From Pseudomonadota bacterium (GTDB lineage: Bacteria > Pseudomonadota > Alphaproteobacteria > Rhizobiales > Rhizobiaceae): a stretch of DNA of 8,359 nt. Below the pieces are notes generated by a model that did no database searches, was not told the origin of the DNA, and saw nothing but the letters and a program-made list of their open reading frames with translations. Numbering within the stretch: the first letter of the stretch is position 1; every line of letters starts with the position of its first letter. The DNA lies in contig JAFAGL010000183.1 in assembly GCA_023422735.1 (NCBI GenBank), forward strand, positions 1 to 8,359. Direction: 5' to 3'. The position numbers and the translations under genes were made by a program. This document shows positions 1-6,640 of this stretch, one piece after another.

Positions 1-45
1 GGCCTGTATGGTCACCACGGTTCAAAACATGAGAGGATCAACCGA

Positions 46-483
46 ATGAAGTTGGGGAAAGCCATCGCGCCCATGGCAGCGATTGCTCTGATGACAATGG
101 GTTCAACCAGCGCCGCATATGCGCAGGCGACGCCTTCGCTGGGTCTGGAATTCAACGGCCTTGAAGCATCCGACAATGGCTGCCGTCTGACCTTCGTGGT
201 CAAGAACGGATTTGAAACGGCTGTGACGCGCGCGGCATTCGAATTTGCCCTGTTCAACGCGCAAGGGGTTGTGGACCGTCTCACCGTTCTGGAATTCCGC
301 GATCTGCCGGCAGGCAAAACCAAGGTGACCCGCTTCAATCTTTCGGGAGCCGATTGCAGTCAGATTGGCCGGATCCTCGTCAATGAAGTGACCGATTGCA
401 CAGGAGAAGGTGTAGATACGGCCGCGTGTCGCGCCGCGCTCAAAACCGAGTCGCGTTCCGACAAGATCGAGTTTGGTTTATAG
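46..483 (+). CDS. Small exported protein of unknown function
   Basis: The protein has 145 residues. Residues 1-26 form a typical Sec signal peptide: Lys2 and Lys5, a hydrophobic run (about 7-18), then a signal peptidase I site AYA|QA after residue 26. The mature part is about 119 residues, probably periplasmic. It has four cysteines (46, 104, 118, 128), which could form two disulfides. Alternating hydrophobic residues with a pattern like VVKNGFETAV, FALFNAQG and LPAGKTKV resemble a single Ig-like beta-sandwich, but this is inference and I do not recognise the family. The ATG at 46 has a Shine-Dalgarno sequence, GAGAGGA (31-37), 8 bases upstream. The stop lies 20 bases before the haem monooxygenase gene on the same strand, so the two are probably co-transcribed, perhaps with a gene to the left of the window. 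Coding is secure; function is unknown. Confidence 0.85.
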   Translation: MKLGKAIAPMAAIALMTMGSTSAAYAQATPSLGLEFNGLEASDNGCRLTFVVKNGFETAVTRAAFEFALFNAQGVVDRLTVLEFRDLPAGKTKVTRFNLSGADCSQIGRILVNEVTDCTGEGVDTAACRAALKTESRSDKIEFGL

Positions 484-503
484 ATTCAGATAGGGATTTG
501 ACG

Positions 504-818
504 ATGTATGTTGCAATGAACCGCTTCAAGGTGCGGTCGGGATCGGAAACAGATTTCGAGAATATCTGGAAAAACCGGGATTCCAAGCTGAATGAGATGG
601 AAGGCTTCAAGAGCTTCCATCTGCTCCGCGGCCCCGCCAATGCCGAGGAAGGCTATACACTCTACGCTTCCCATACGATCTGGGAGAACGAGGCAGCGTT
701 CACAGCCTGGACGCGTTCAGAGAACTTCCGCTCCGCCCACCGTAATGCCGGCGAGACGAAGCCGGCCTATATCGGTCATCCTCAGTTCGAGGGCTTCACA
801 CCGGTTGAAGGCGCCTGA
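504..818 (+). CDS. IsdG-type haem-degrading monooxygenase (ABM domain)
   Basis: The protein has 104 residues, the usual length for the IsdG/HmuQ group of the antibiotic-biosynthesis-monooxygenase fold. Members of this group open haem oxidatively to release iron in the cytoplasm. The N-terminus MYVAMNRFKV and the segment FKSFHLLRGP are typical of the family. Asn6, Trp69 and His79 match the Asn-Trp-His triad of S. aureus IsdG, and the ten-residue spacing from Trp to His (AWTRSENFRSAHR) is preserved. There is no signal peptide. The start at 504 is chosen because AGGGA (492-496) sits 7 bases upstream and because residue 1 aligns with family N-termini; the frame stays open upstream to 396 but that part is a shadow of the previous gene. 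ATG 516 is a less likely start. Rhizobial relatives are often iron-regulated and lie near TonB or haem-uptake genes, which are not visible here. Exact substrate is inferred. Confidence 0.85.
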   Translation: MYVAMNRFKVRSGSETDFENIWKNRDSKLNEMEGFKSFHLLRGPANAEEGYTLYASHTIWENEAAFTAWTRSENFRSAHRNAGETKPAYIGHPQFEGFTPVEGA

Positions 819-830
819 GACGCCTTCAAC
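804..830 (+). terminator. Hairpin terminator overlapping the stop codon of the monooxygenase gene
   Basis: A perfect 10-bp stem, GTTGAAGGCG (804-813) with CGCCTTCAAC (821-830), closes a 7-base loop that contains the TGA stop (816-818). The stem is followed by TTT on the plus strand, a short U-tract. Read from the minus strand there is no U-run after the hairpin, so it would mainly stop plus-strand transcription before it runs into the convergent putA gene. Confidence 0.65.
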
Positions 831-860
831 TTTCAGATGAGCCAAGGCCGGCGGAAAGAA

Positions 861-3800
861 TCAATTCTCTTCTTCCGCCGCGCCTGCGAGCAGGCTGGCA
901 TTGCCGCCCGCCGCTGTTGTATCCACGCAAACGGCCCGCTCATGCGCATAGGCCGTTGGATAAAGCACTTCCGTGACAAGTGGCACGATCGCGCCGGATC
1001 TTTGAGCCAATACTCGACGGTAAGCCTGCAATTGTTCACTTGAACCGGCATAAGCCACGACATCCATCGGCTCGCTGCGCAACCGCTCAGCATCCAGCGC
1101 GCCGTTCAATGCGCTCAGCGGTAGGTTCTTTTTGAGAAGCGGTTGCAGGATGGAACGAGCCTGCGCAGCAACCGCCACGACGCTGTTGCCGGCAGCGAGC
1201 GCCTGCACGACCTGAGCTAATAGAGAGTCCGCATCCGGTCCCAAGCAAAGGACGTTGCCGCGCGGATAAAGGGTGAGCGTGTTCCCCTCGCCCGTCGGCC
1301 CAGGGAGATCCGTCGGTCCATAATCCGTATTGGCGGTCGCGCTGATCGCTGAACGCGCCTTGCCACGCAATAACTGGCGCAACGCCTGAACACGATCCGA
1401 ACGGGTACTCCATCCCCCCGCAGTCGCATCCGGGAAGGCAATCTCACCAACGGAAGCCGAAAAGGGCGCTTCGGCTTGCACGAGCGCGTTTCCAGTCGCT
1501 TTGCGAAAACGGCGCAGATAATTCGGCCCGCCCGCTTTGGGTCCTGTTCCCGACAAGCCCTCGCCGCCGAAAGGTTGTGATCCCACTACAGCACCAATCT
1601 GGTTGCGGTTCACATAGATGTTGCCTGCATGAATGGTATCGACCATGTCCTGAACCCGCGCATCGATGCGGGTGTGAAGACCGAAGGTCAGCCCGAAACC
1701 ACGTTTGTTGATCTGATCCACGACCTGTTCGAGCTTTTCGGCATCGAAGCTTGCAATATGCAGGATCGGTCCGAATATCTCGCGCTCCAGCGCCTCGATG
1801 CCCGAAACACGGAAGATATGCGGCGCGACGAAGGTGCCTTCCGACGGCGCTTCGAGCTTGGCTACAAGCCGCCCCTGACGTTCCATTTCCGCAACATAGT
1901 CTCGAATACCGGACTGCGCTTCCGCATCGATCAGAGGGCCGACATCGGTCGACAATTGCCACGGATCACCCAGGCTCAGGCAATTCATGGCGCCAGTCAG
2001 CATCTCGATGATTTTCGATTCTACGTCCTTTTGCACATAAAGAATGCGCAATGCCGAACAGCGTTGACCCGCACTTTGGAAGGCCGACGCGAGAACATCG
2101 CGCACCGCCTGTTCCGGCAAGGCCGTGGAATCCACGATCATGGCGTTCAAACCGCCGGTTTCGGCAATCAGCATTGCATCCGGCGCGGCTGTTTGCGCCA
2201 ACTGCTTTTCGATGATCCGCGCGACCTCAGTCGAACCCGTGAAGCAAACGCCGGCGATATCCGGGTGCGCCGTAAGCGGCCCGCCGACATTTTCGCCGTC
2301 GCCCGGCAAAAGATGCAGGACATCTTTCGGCACGCCGGCCTCATGCAAAAGCTCAACGGCACGGGCGGCAATCAACGGAGTTTGTTCGGCCGGTTTGGCA
2401 ATAACGGCATTACCTGTCACGAGAGCTGCCGCGATCTGTCCCGTGAAAATCGCCAGCGGGAAGTTCCACGGTGAGATACAGGCGATGACACCCCGCGCGC
2501 TTGTGCCCGTCTCGCAATGGCTCGCTTCGGCGGCGTAATAGTACAGAAAATCAACCGCCTCCCGAACTTCCGCCAGGCCGTCGCCCAGCGTCTTGCCGGC
2601 TTCTCGCGTGGCAAGCGCGAAGAATTCAGGTGCATTGGCTTCGTAGAGTTCGGCAGCACGCGACAGGATCGCGGAACGCTCAGCCACAGGCAAAGCAGCC
2701 CAGGCAGGTTGCGCATCACGCGCGATTGCCACCGACTCGCGAACAAGCGCTTCCCCAGCTTCGGCAACAAATCCGACAATCTCTGAGGATTTTGCCGGGT
2801 TCCTGATCTCGCGGCGCGTGCTTGACCCTTGGGCCCGGGTCAGGGGCTTGGCTTCCCATTGCTTGTGTTCGAAGGGCGTGCGGGCAGCATCGAGTTGCGT
2901 CATGACGATCGGATCGGTCAGATCCATGCCTTTCGAATTGGCGCGACTGGCTGCGAATATCTCTGAGGGTGCGGGAATAGCCGGGTTAGGACTGATGCCC
3001 TCTTCCGCAACAATCTCAAACGGATCGCGCGCAATCGTTTCCGGCGACACCTCCTCATTGACGATCTGATGCACGAAGGATGAATTCGCACCGTTTTCCA
3101 GCAATCTGCGAACCAGATAAGCAAGCAGATCCTGATGCGCGCCGACCGGCGCGTAAATGCGGCACCGCGTGCCCTCCTGCTTGCGAACCGCCTCATGCAG
3201 CGCTTCGCCCATTCCATGCAAGCGCTGGAATTCAAATGCATTTCGGTCTTTCGCCATGGCAAGGATTGCGGCCACGGTATGCGCATTATGGGTTGCGAAC
3301 TGCGGGTAAATTCGATCCGTCATGCCAAGCAGTTTGCGCGCATTGGCAATATAGGAAATGTCGGTGTGAATTTTGCGTGTGAAGACAGGGTAGCCTGGAA
3401 GACCGAGCATCTGCGCGCGCTTGATTTCACTGTCCCAATAAGCGCCCTTCACCAGTCGCACCATGATCGATCGGTCGTGCTTTTCAGCCAAACCGTAAAG
3501 CCAATCGATCACGAAACCTGCGCGCGGCCCATAGGCCTGAACCACTACGCCAAAACCATTCCAGCCAGCCAGATCGGGATGCGCAAGAACGTTGCCGATG
3601 ATCTCGAGCGATAGATCAAGCCGGTCCATCTCTTCGGCATCGATATTCAAACCCATCCGCGCATGGCGCGCTGCCACGCATAAAGCCAGCAGACGCTCCG
3701 ACATGATCGGCACGGCAATGTCGCTCCTGGCAAATTCGTAGCGCGGATAAAGTGCCGAAAGCTTTACGGAGATGCCGTTGTTGCGGCGAATATCGGTGCC

Positions 3801-4484
3801 CGTGGAGCCGCTGTCGAGCGTCGAAATCGCGTCAGCGTAAGCGCGCGCATAACGCTTGGCATCGGCTTCCGTGCGAGCGGCCTCACCCAACATGTCGAAG
3901 GAATAAAGATAGCCCTTCGTTGTCATGGTCTTGCCGCGCTTCACGGCTTCCTCAATGGTGCGGCCGAGCACGAACTGCTCGCCCATCTCACGCATCGCCG
4001 CCGACACGGCGCGACGAATCACCGGCTCACCCAACCGCCGCACCATGCCGCGCAACGTGCGTTCGATGCCGTTGTCACCCTCGTCGAGAACCTTGCCTGT
4101 CAACATCAGTGCCCAGGTGGACGCATTTACGAAGATCGAGGTTGATTCACCCGAATGCGCAGCCCAGTCGTGGGGCGCGATCTTGTCCCGGATCAGATCA
4201 TCCATCGTTTCCGCATCCGGCACGCGCAAAAGCGCCTCCGCGAGGCACATTAGGGCGACGCCTTCGCGCGTTGAAAGACCGTATTCCGCCAGAAACGCTT
4301 CCATGCGTCCCGTTTCGCTGGATTCGCGCACCGAGCGCACAAGCCTGGCCGCATGCGCAGAAATATCAGCGCGAATCCGCGCATCGAGAGCGGCACTTGC
4401 GATCAGGGTTTCGACCACCGCCCTTTCATCCGGCAGGATCTGGCGGCGCATATTTTCACGAATAACGGCAAGCGATTGGGACAT
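861..4484 (-). CDS. putA: Bifunctional proline dehydrogenase / L-glutamate-gamma-semialdehyde dehydrogenase (type B PutA)
   Basis: The 1207-residue enzyme oxidises proline to P5C with FAD (electrons to the quinone pool), then glutamate semialdehyde to glutamate with NAD+. Using the ATG at 4484, the proline dehydrogenase barrel spans about residues 170-480, with SVKLSALYPRYE (about 239-250), KGAYWDSEIKRAQ (about 346-358), QFATHNAHT and LENGANSSFV. The P5C dehydrogenase domain spans about 550-1000, with SPWNFP, FTGSTE, AETGG (Glu775) and SAGQRCSA (catalytic Cys809). A further C-terminal aldehyde-dehydrogenase-like domain (about 1030-1185) has no visible catalytic cysteine motif and ends in TTAAGGNASLL, the conserved C-terminal motif of long PutAs. 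The N-terminal ribbon-helix-helix domain of E. coli PutA (1320 residues) is missing, which makes this type B, as in Sinorhizobium and Rhodobacter. The frame opens to 4529, but only ATG 4484 has a Shine-Dalgarno sequence and matches family N-termini. It is divergent from putR. Confidence 0.97.
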   Translation of the reverse strand: MSQSLAVIRENMRRQILPDERAVVETLIASAALDARIRADISAHAARLVRSVRESSETGRMEAFLAEYGLSTREGVALMCLAEALLRVPDAETMDDLIRDKIAPHDWAAHSGESTSIFVNASTWALMLTGKVLDEGDNGIERTLRGMVRRLGEPVIRRAVSAAMREMGEQFVLGRTIEEAVKRGKTMTTKGYLYSFDMLGEAARTEADAKRYARAYADAISTLDSGSTGTDIRRNNGISVKLSALYPRYEFARSDIAVPIMSERLLALCVAARHARMGLNIDAEEMDRLDLSLEIIGNVLAHPDLAGWNGFGVVVQAYGPRAGFVIDWLYGLAEKHDRSIMVRLVKGAYWDSEIKRAQMLGLPGYPVFTRKIHTDISYIANARKLLGMTDRIYPQFATHNAHTVAAILAMAKDRNAFEFQRLHGMGEALHEAVRKQEGTRCRIYAPVGAHQDLLAYLVRRLLENGANSSFVHQIVNEEVSPETIARDPFEIVAEEGISPNPAIPAPSEIFAASRANSKGMDLTDPIVMTQLDAARTPFEHKQWEAKPLTRAQGSSTRREIRNPAKSSEIVGFVAEAGEALVRESVAIARDAQPAWAALPVAERSAILSRAAELYEANAPEFFALATREAGKTLGDGLAEVREAVDFLYYYAAEASHCETGTSARGVIACISPWNFPLAIFTGQIAAALVTGNAVIAKPAEQTPLIAARAVELLHEAGVPKDVLHLLPGDGENVGGPLTAHPDIAGVCFTGSTEVARIIEKQLAQTAAPDAMLIAETGGLNAMIVDSTALPEQAVRDVLASAFQSAGQRCSALRILYVQKDVESKIIEMLTGAMNCLSLGDPWQLSTDVGPLIDAEAQSGIRDYVAEMERQGRLVAKLEAPSEGTFVAPHIFRVSGIEALEREIFGPILHIASFDAEKLEQVVDQINKRGFGLTFGLHTRIDARVQDMVDTIHAGNIYVNRNQIGAVVGSQPFGGEGLSGTGPKAGGPNYLRRFRKATGNALVQAEAPFSASVGEIAFPDATAGGWSTRSDRVQALRQLLRGKARSAISATANTDYGPTDLPGPTGEGNTLTLYPRGNVLCLGPDADSLLAQVVQALAAGNSVVAVAAQARSILQPLLKKNLPLSALNGALDAERLRSEPMDVVAYAGSSEQLQAYRRVLAQRSGAIVPLVTEVLYPTAYAHERAVCVDTTAAGGNASLLAGAAEEEN

Positions 4485-4620
4485 GGGAGAAGCCTCATGG
4501 AAGTGCTTTCGCAGATACCATAGCGACAACCACGCTTGTCAGTCCAAAGATCATGGCGACGTAGTCCAAAAGGATCTATATTCGGGGCAACTACAGTTCA
4601 AACGGCCGGTGTTTTGATAG
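4485..4620. promoter_or_regulatory. putA-putR divergent control region with probable regulator sites
   Basis: These 136 bases separate the divergent start codons. They hold a 16-bp dyad, GACAA-N6-TTGTC (4525-4540), and directly beside it a direct repeat AGTCCAAA at 4541-4548 and 4563-4570. The repeat period is 22 bp, about two helical turns, and the repeats are followed by the similar GATC and AGGATC. Lrp-family regulators bind short dyads in helical phase, so this is a plausible PutR operator; that link is inference. A possible -10 for putR is TATATT (4577-4582), with only a poor -35. For putA the best minus-strand candidate is TATGGT (4517-4522), which places the dyad between -10 and -35 or just upstream. 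Neither promoter is close to consensus, as expected where an activator is needed. Confidence 0.55.
4493..4496 (-). promoter_or_regulatory. Ribosome binding site that fixes the putA start
   Basis: Read on the minus strand, GAGG lies 8 bases before the ATG at 4484. The upstream in-frame ATG at 4529 has no such site and would add 15 residues (MSLWYLRKHFHEASP) that run back into the putA-putR control dyad, so 4484 is preferred. Confidence 0.65.
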
Positions 4621-5070
4621 ATGGCAAATGATCTGGATCGCGTCGATCGCAATATCATCACGGCTTTGAGCCGTGACGGCCGCCTTTCCATGGCAGACCT
4701 GGCTGAAAAGGTGGGCTTGTCAAAAACGCCGGTTCAGGCGCGCGTGCGTCGGCTTGAGCGCGAGGGTTACATCAAAGGCTATCAGGCCGTGATCGACCGC
4801 GCCAAGATGGGCGAAGGCCATATCGCATTTGTTCAGGTCAAGCTGACTGACACGACTTCGGCAGCACTCGACGCGTTCAACAAGGCCGCTCGCGACGTCC
4901 GTGAAATCGAGCAATGCCACATGATGGCTGCGAGTTTCGATTATCTCTTGAAAGTTCGTACAACCGATATTGCCGCCTACCGTCGCGCGCTCGGTGAAAA
5001 GATCGCGGCCCTGCCGCATGTTGCGCAAACTTCCACTTTCGTCGTGATGGAACCTGTTCGCGACAGTTAA
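4621..5070 (+). CDS. putR: Lrp/AsnC-family regulator of proline catabolism (PutR type)
   Basis: The protein has 149 residues, the normal length for the family. Residues about 4-60 form the N-terminal winged helix-turn-helix: LDRVDRNIITALSRDGRLSM, then ADLAEKVGLSKTPVQARVRR, where the second helix is the recognition helix. Residues about 66-148 form the RAM ligand-binding and oligomerisation domain, starting AFVQVKL and ending FVVMEPV. Its position divergent from putA matches PutR of Agrobacterium and Rhodobacter, which activates putA in response to proline and represses its own gene; the function here is inferred from that context. The ATG at 4621 is the only start that keeps the whole DNA-binding domain. 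No Shine-Dalgarno sequence precedes it and an in-frame TAG lies immediately before it. The gene converges on gabD, with a hairpin just after the TAA stop. Confidence 0.93.
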   Translation: MANDLDRVDRNIITALSRDGRLSMADLAEKVGLSKTPVQARVRRLEREGYIKGYQAVIDRAKMGEGHIAFVQVKLTDTTSAALDAFNKAARDVREIEQCHMMAASFDYLLKVRTTDIAAYRRALGEKIAALPHVAQTSTFVVMEPVRDS

Positions 5071-5071
5071 A

Positions 5072-5103
5072 GGCGGCGGGCCAGGCGTCACCGCCCAGCC
5101 GCC
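5072..5103. terminator. GC-rich hairpin between convergent putR and gabD
   Basis: GGCGGCGGGC (5072-5081) pairs with GCCC (5093-5096) and GCCGCC (5098-5103), with one bulged A at 5097 and an 11-base loop. It starts 2 bases after the putR stop and lies 23 bases from the gabD stop. Read on the minus strand it is followed by TTTAA; on the plus strand there is no immediate T-run. It could act on transcripts from both sides, more convincingly for gabD. Confidence 0.5.
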
Positions 5104-5126
5104 GCAGGTTTCAATTCAGGAAAATA

Positions 5127-6584
5127 TCAGAAACCGAGACCACCAAGGCTGACATATTTCGTATCGAGATATTCTTCGATCCCCTGATGTCCGCCTTCAC
5201 GTCCTACACCCGATTCCTTGACGCCACCAAACGGCGCTTCAGGCGTCGTGATGATGCCTTCGTTCACTCCGACCATACCGTATTTCAGGCCTTCCATGAC
5301 ACGGAAGGCACGACCGAGGTCGCTGGTGTAGAAATAAGCGGCGAGACCGTATTCTGTATCGTTCGCAAGCTTGACGGCTTCTTCTTCGGTTTCGAATTTG
5401 AAGACCGGCGCTACGGGTCCGAAGATTTCCTCCTTCATGAAGCGCATGGAGACCGTCGCATTCGACACGACGGTCGGCTCATAAAACGAGCCCCCGAGTT
5501 CATGTCGCTTGCCGCCAAGCACTACCTTGCCGCCCTTGCCCTTGGCATCGGCAATCAGTTCTTCCACCTTCTCGACCGCCTTATCGTCGATCAGTGGCCC
5601 TTGCTGAACTCCTGATTGGGTGCCGTCGCCAACTTTCAGCTCGCCGGCGGCTGCGGCGAATTTCTCGACAAAGGCATCGTAAATGCCCGCCTGAACGAAA
5701 AAGCGGTTGGTGCAAATGCAGGTTTGACCAGAATTCCGGTATTTTGCGGCAATCGCACCTTCCACGGCGCGATCGAGATCGGCGTCGTCGAATACAAGGA
5801 AAGGCGCGTTGCCGCCCAGTTCCATCGAGACTTTCTTGACCGTGCCCGCAGCCTTGGCCATCAAGATCTTACCGACTTCCGTCGACCCCGTGAACGTGAT
5901 CTTTTTTACATCCGGGTTCTCGCAAAGCTCGTCGCCGATTTCGCTTGCAGCGCCGGTAACGATATTGATGACGCCTTTTGGAAACCCGGCCTGTTCACAA
6001 AGCACGCCCCAAGCCAAGCCTGAATAAGGGGTCTGTGATGCAGGTTTGATCACCGATGTGCAGCCAACCGCCAGGGCAGGCCCAATCTTGCGCGCCAGCA
6101 TGGATGAAGGAAAATTCCAGGGTGTGATCGCCGCAACCACGCCGGTCGGCTCCTTGGTCACAAGAATTCGGCGATCAGCCCATGGTGAAGGCACGACTTC
6201 GCCATAAGCGCGTCGGCCTTCTTCCGCGAACCAAAGAATATAGGCAGCCGATGCGCCGACTTCGCCTTTTGCTTCCGTCAGCGACTTGCCTTGCTCAAGG
6301 GTCAGCAATTCAGCTAACGCATCCTGATTGTCCATGATCGCATCATGCAGGTTGCGCAGAAGCTTCGAGCGTTCCAACGCCGACGTCTTGCGATAGGTCA
6401 GGAACGCTTCCTGGGCGGCCGCAATTGCACGTTTGGTTTCGGCGCGACCGGATTTTGGAACGGTTCCGAGCTTTAGCCGGGTCGCAGGATTGACCACATC
6501 AAGCGTTGCTCCCGAGTCGGATTGGACCCATTCGCCGCCAATGAGGTTAGCTTCCTTCATGAACTGGCTGTATTTCTTGAGCAT
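5127..6584 (-). CDS. gabD: NAD(P)-dependent succinate-semialdehyde dehydrogenase (GabD type)
   Basis: The 485-residue soluble enzyme belongs to the aldehyde dehydrogenase superfamily (E. coli GabD has 482 residues). It oxidises succinate semialdehyde to succinate, the last step of GABA degradation. Visible features are PWNFP with Asn157, KPASQTP (180-186), FTGSTEVGK (231-239), the general base in MELGG (Glu255), the catalytic cysteine in NSGQTCICTNR (Cys289), EEIFGPV (385-391) and the C-terminal PFGGVKESGVGREGG. Lys180 and Ser183 match the Lys/Ser pair that contacts the NADP 2'-phosphate in E. coli GabD, so NADP use is likely. The Cys-x-Cys motif is characteristic of the SSADH branch. The start at 6584 has GGAGGA 6 bases upstream; the frame opens to 6674 but that extension overlaps the transporter gene. 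No gabT is present. Glutarate semialdehyde is an alternative or additional substrate. Confidence 0.92.
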   Translation of the reverse strand: MLKKYSQFMKEANLIGGEWVQSDSGATLDVVNPATRLKLGTVPKSGRAETKRAIAAAQEAFLTYRKTSALERSKLLRNLHDAIMDNQDALAELLTLEQGKSLTEAKGEVGASAAYILWFAEEGRRAYGEVVPSPWADRRILVTKEPTGVVAAITPWNFPSSMLARKIGPALAVGCTSVIKPASQTPYSGLAWGVLCEQAGFPKGVINIVTGAASEIGDELCENPDVKKITFTGSTEVGKILMAKAAGTVKKVSMELGGNAPFLVFDDADLDRAVEGAIAAKYRNSGQTCICTNRFFVQAGIYDAFVEKFAAAAGELKVGDGTQSGVQQGPLIDDKAVEKVEELIADAKGKGGKVVLGGKRHELGGSFYEPTVVSNATVSMRFMKEEIFGPVAPVFKFETEEEAVKLANDTEYGLAAYFYTSDLGRAFRVMEGLKYGMVGVNEGIITTPEAPFGGVKESGVGREGGHQGIEEYLDTKYVSLGGLGF

Positions 6585-6590
6585 GACGCA

Positions 6591-6596
6591 TCCTCC
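6591..6596 (-). promoter_or_regulatory. Strong ribosome binding site that fixes the gabD start
   Basis: On the minus strand GGAGGA lies 6 bases before ATG 6584. This is the strongest Shine-Dalgarno sequence in the window. It excludes the longer reading from 6674, whose 30 extra residues would overlap the end of the transporter gene. Confidence 0.85.
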
Positions 6597-6640
6597 GATC
6601 GTCTGAAAAAGCACAAGGCAGGCCAAGATACGACCCTGGC

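Noticed and set aside
1..49. End of an upstream plus-strand gene (either a frame stopping at 30-32, or one overlapping the first ATG as ATGA with a stop at 47-49)
   Set aside because: Both readings are only a few codons (9 or 15) long and neither can be assigned to a family; the window edge hides the rest. A stop at 30-32 would fit an operon, but this is unproven.
850..879. Inverted repeat GGCGGAA...TTCCGCC across the putA stop as a putA terminator
   Set aside because: Only 7 paired bases with a 16-base interior that pairs poorly, and no T-run on the minus strand. Not enough to call.
1629..2474. Long open frame of 281 codons on the plus strand inside putA
   Set aside because: It is antisense to the P5C dehydrogenase domain, low in hydrophobic order and rich in Arg/Gln, with no ribosome site or family motif. 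It is a shadow of the high-GC coding strand.
4485..4529. N-terminal extension of putA by 15 residues
   Set aside because: No ribosome site at 4529; the extension overlaps the dyad control element, and the downstream ATG has GAGG at proper spacing.
3752..4617. Two overlapping plus-strand open frames (237 and 230 codons) opposite the start of putA
   Set aside because: Compositions rich in Arg, Pro and Ser, no recognisable domain, and they lie across the putA start and control region. Shadows of putA.
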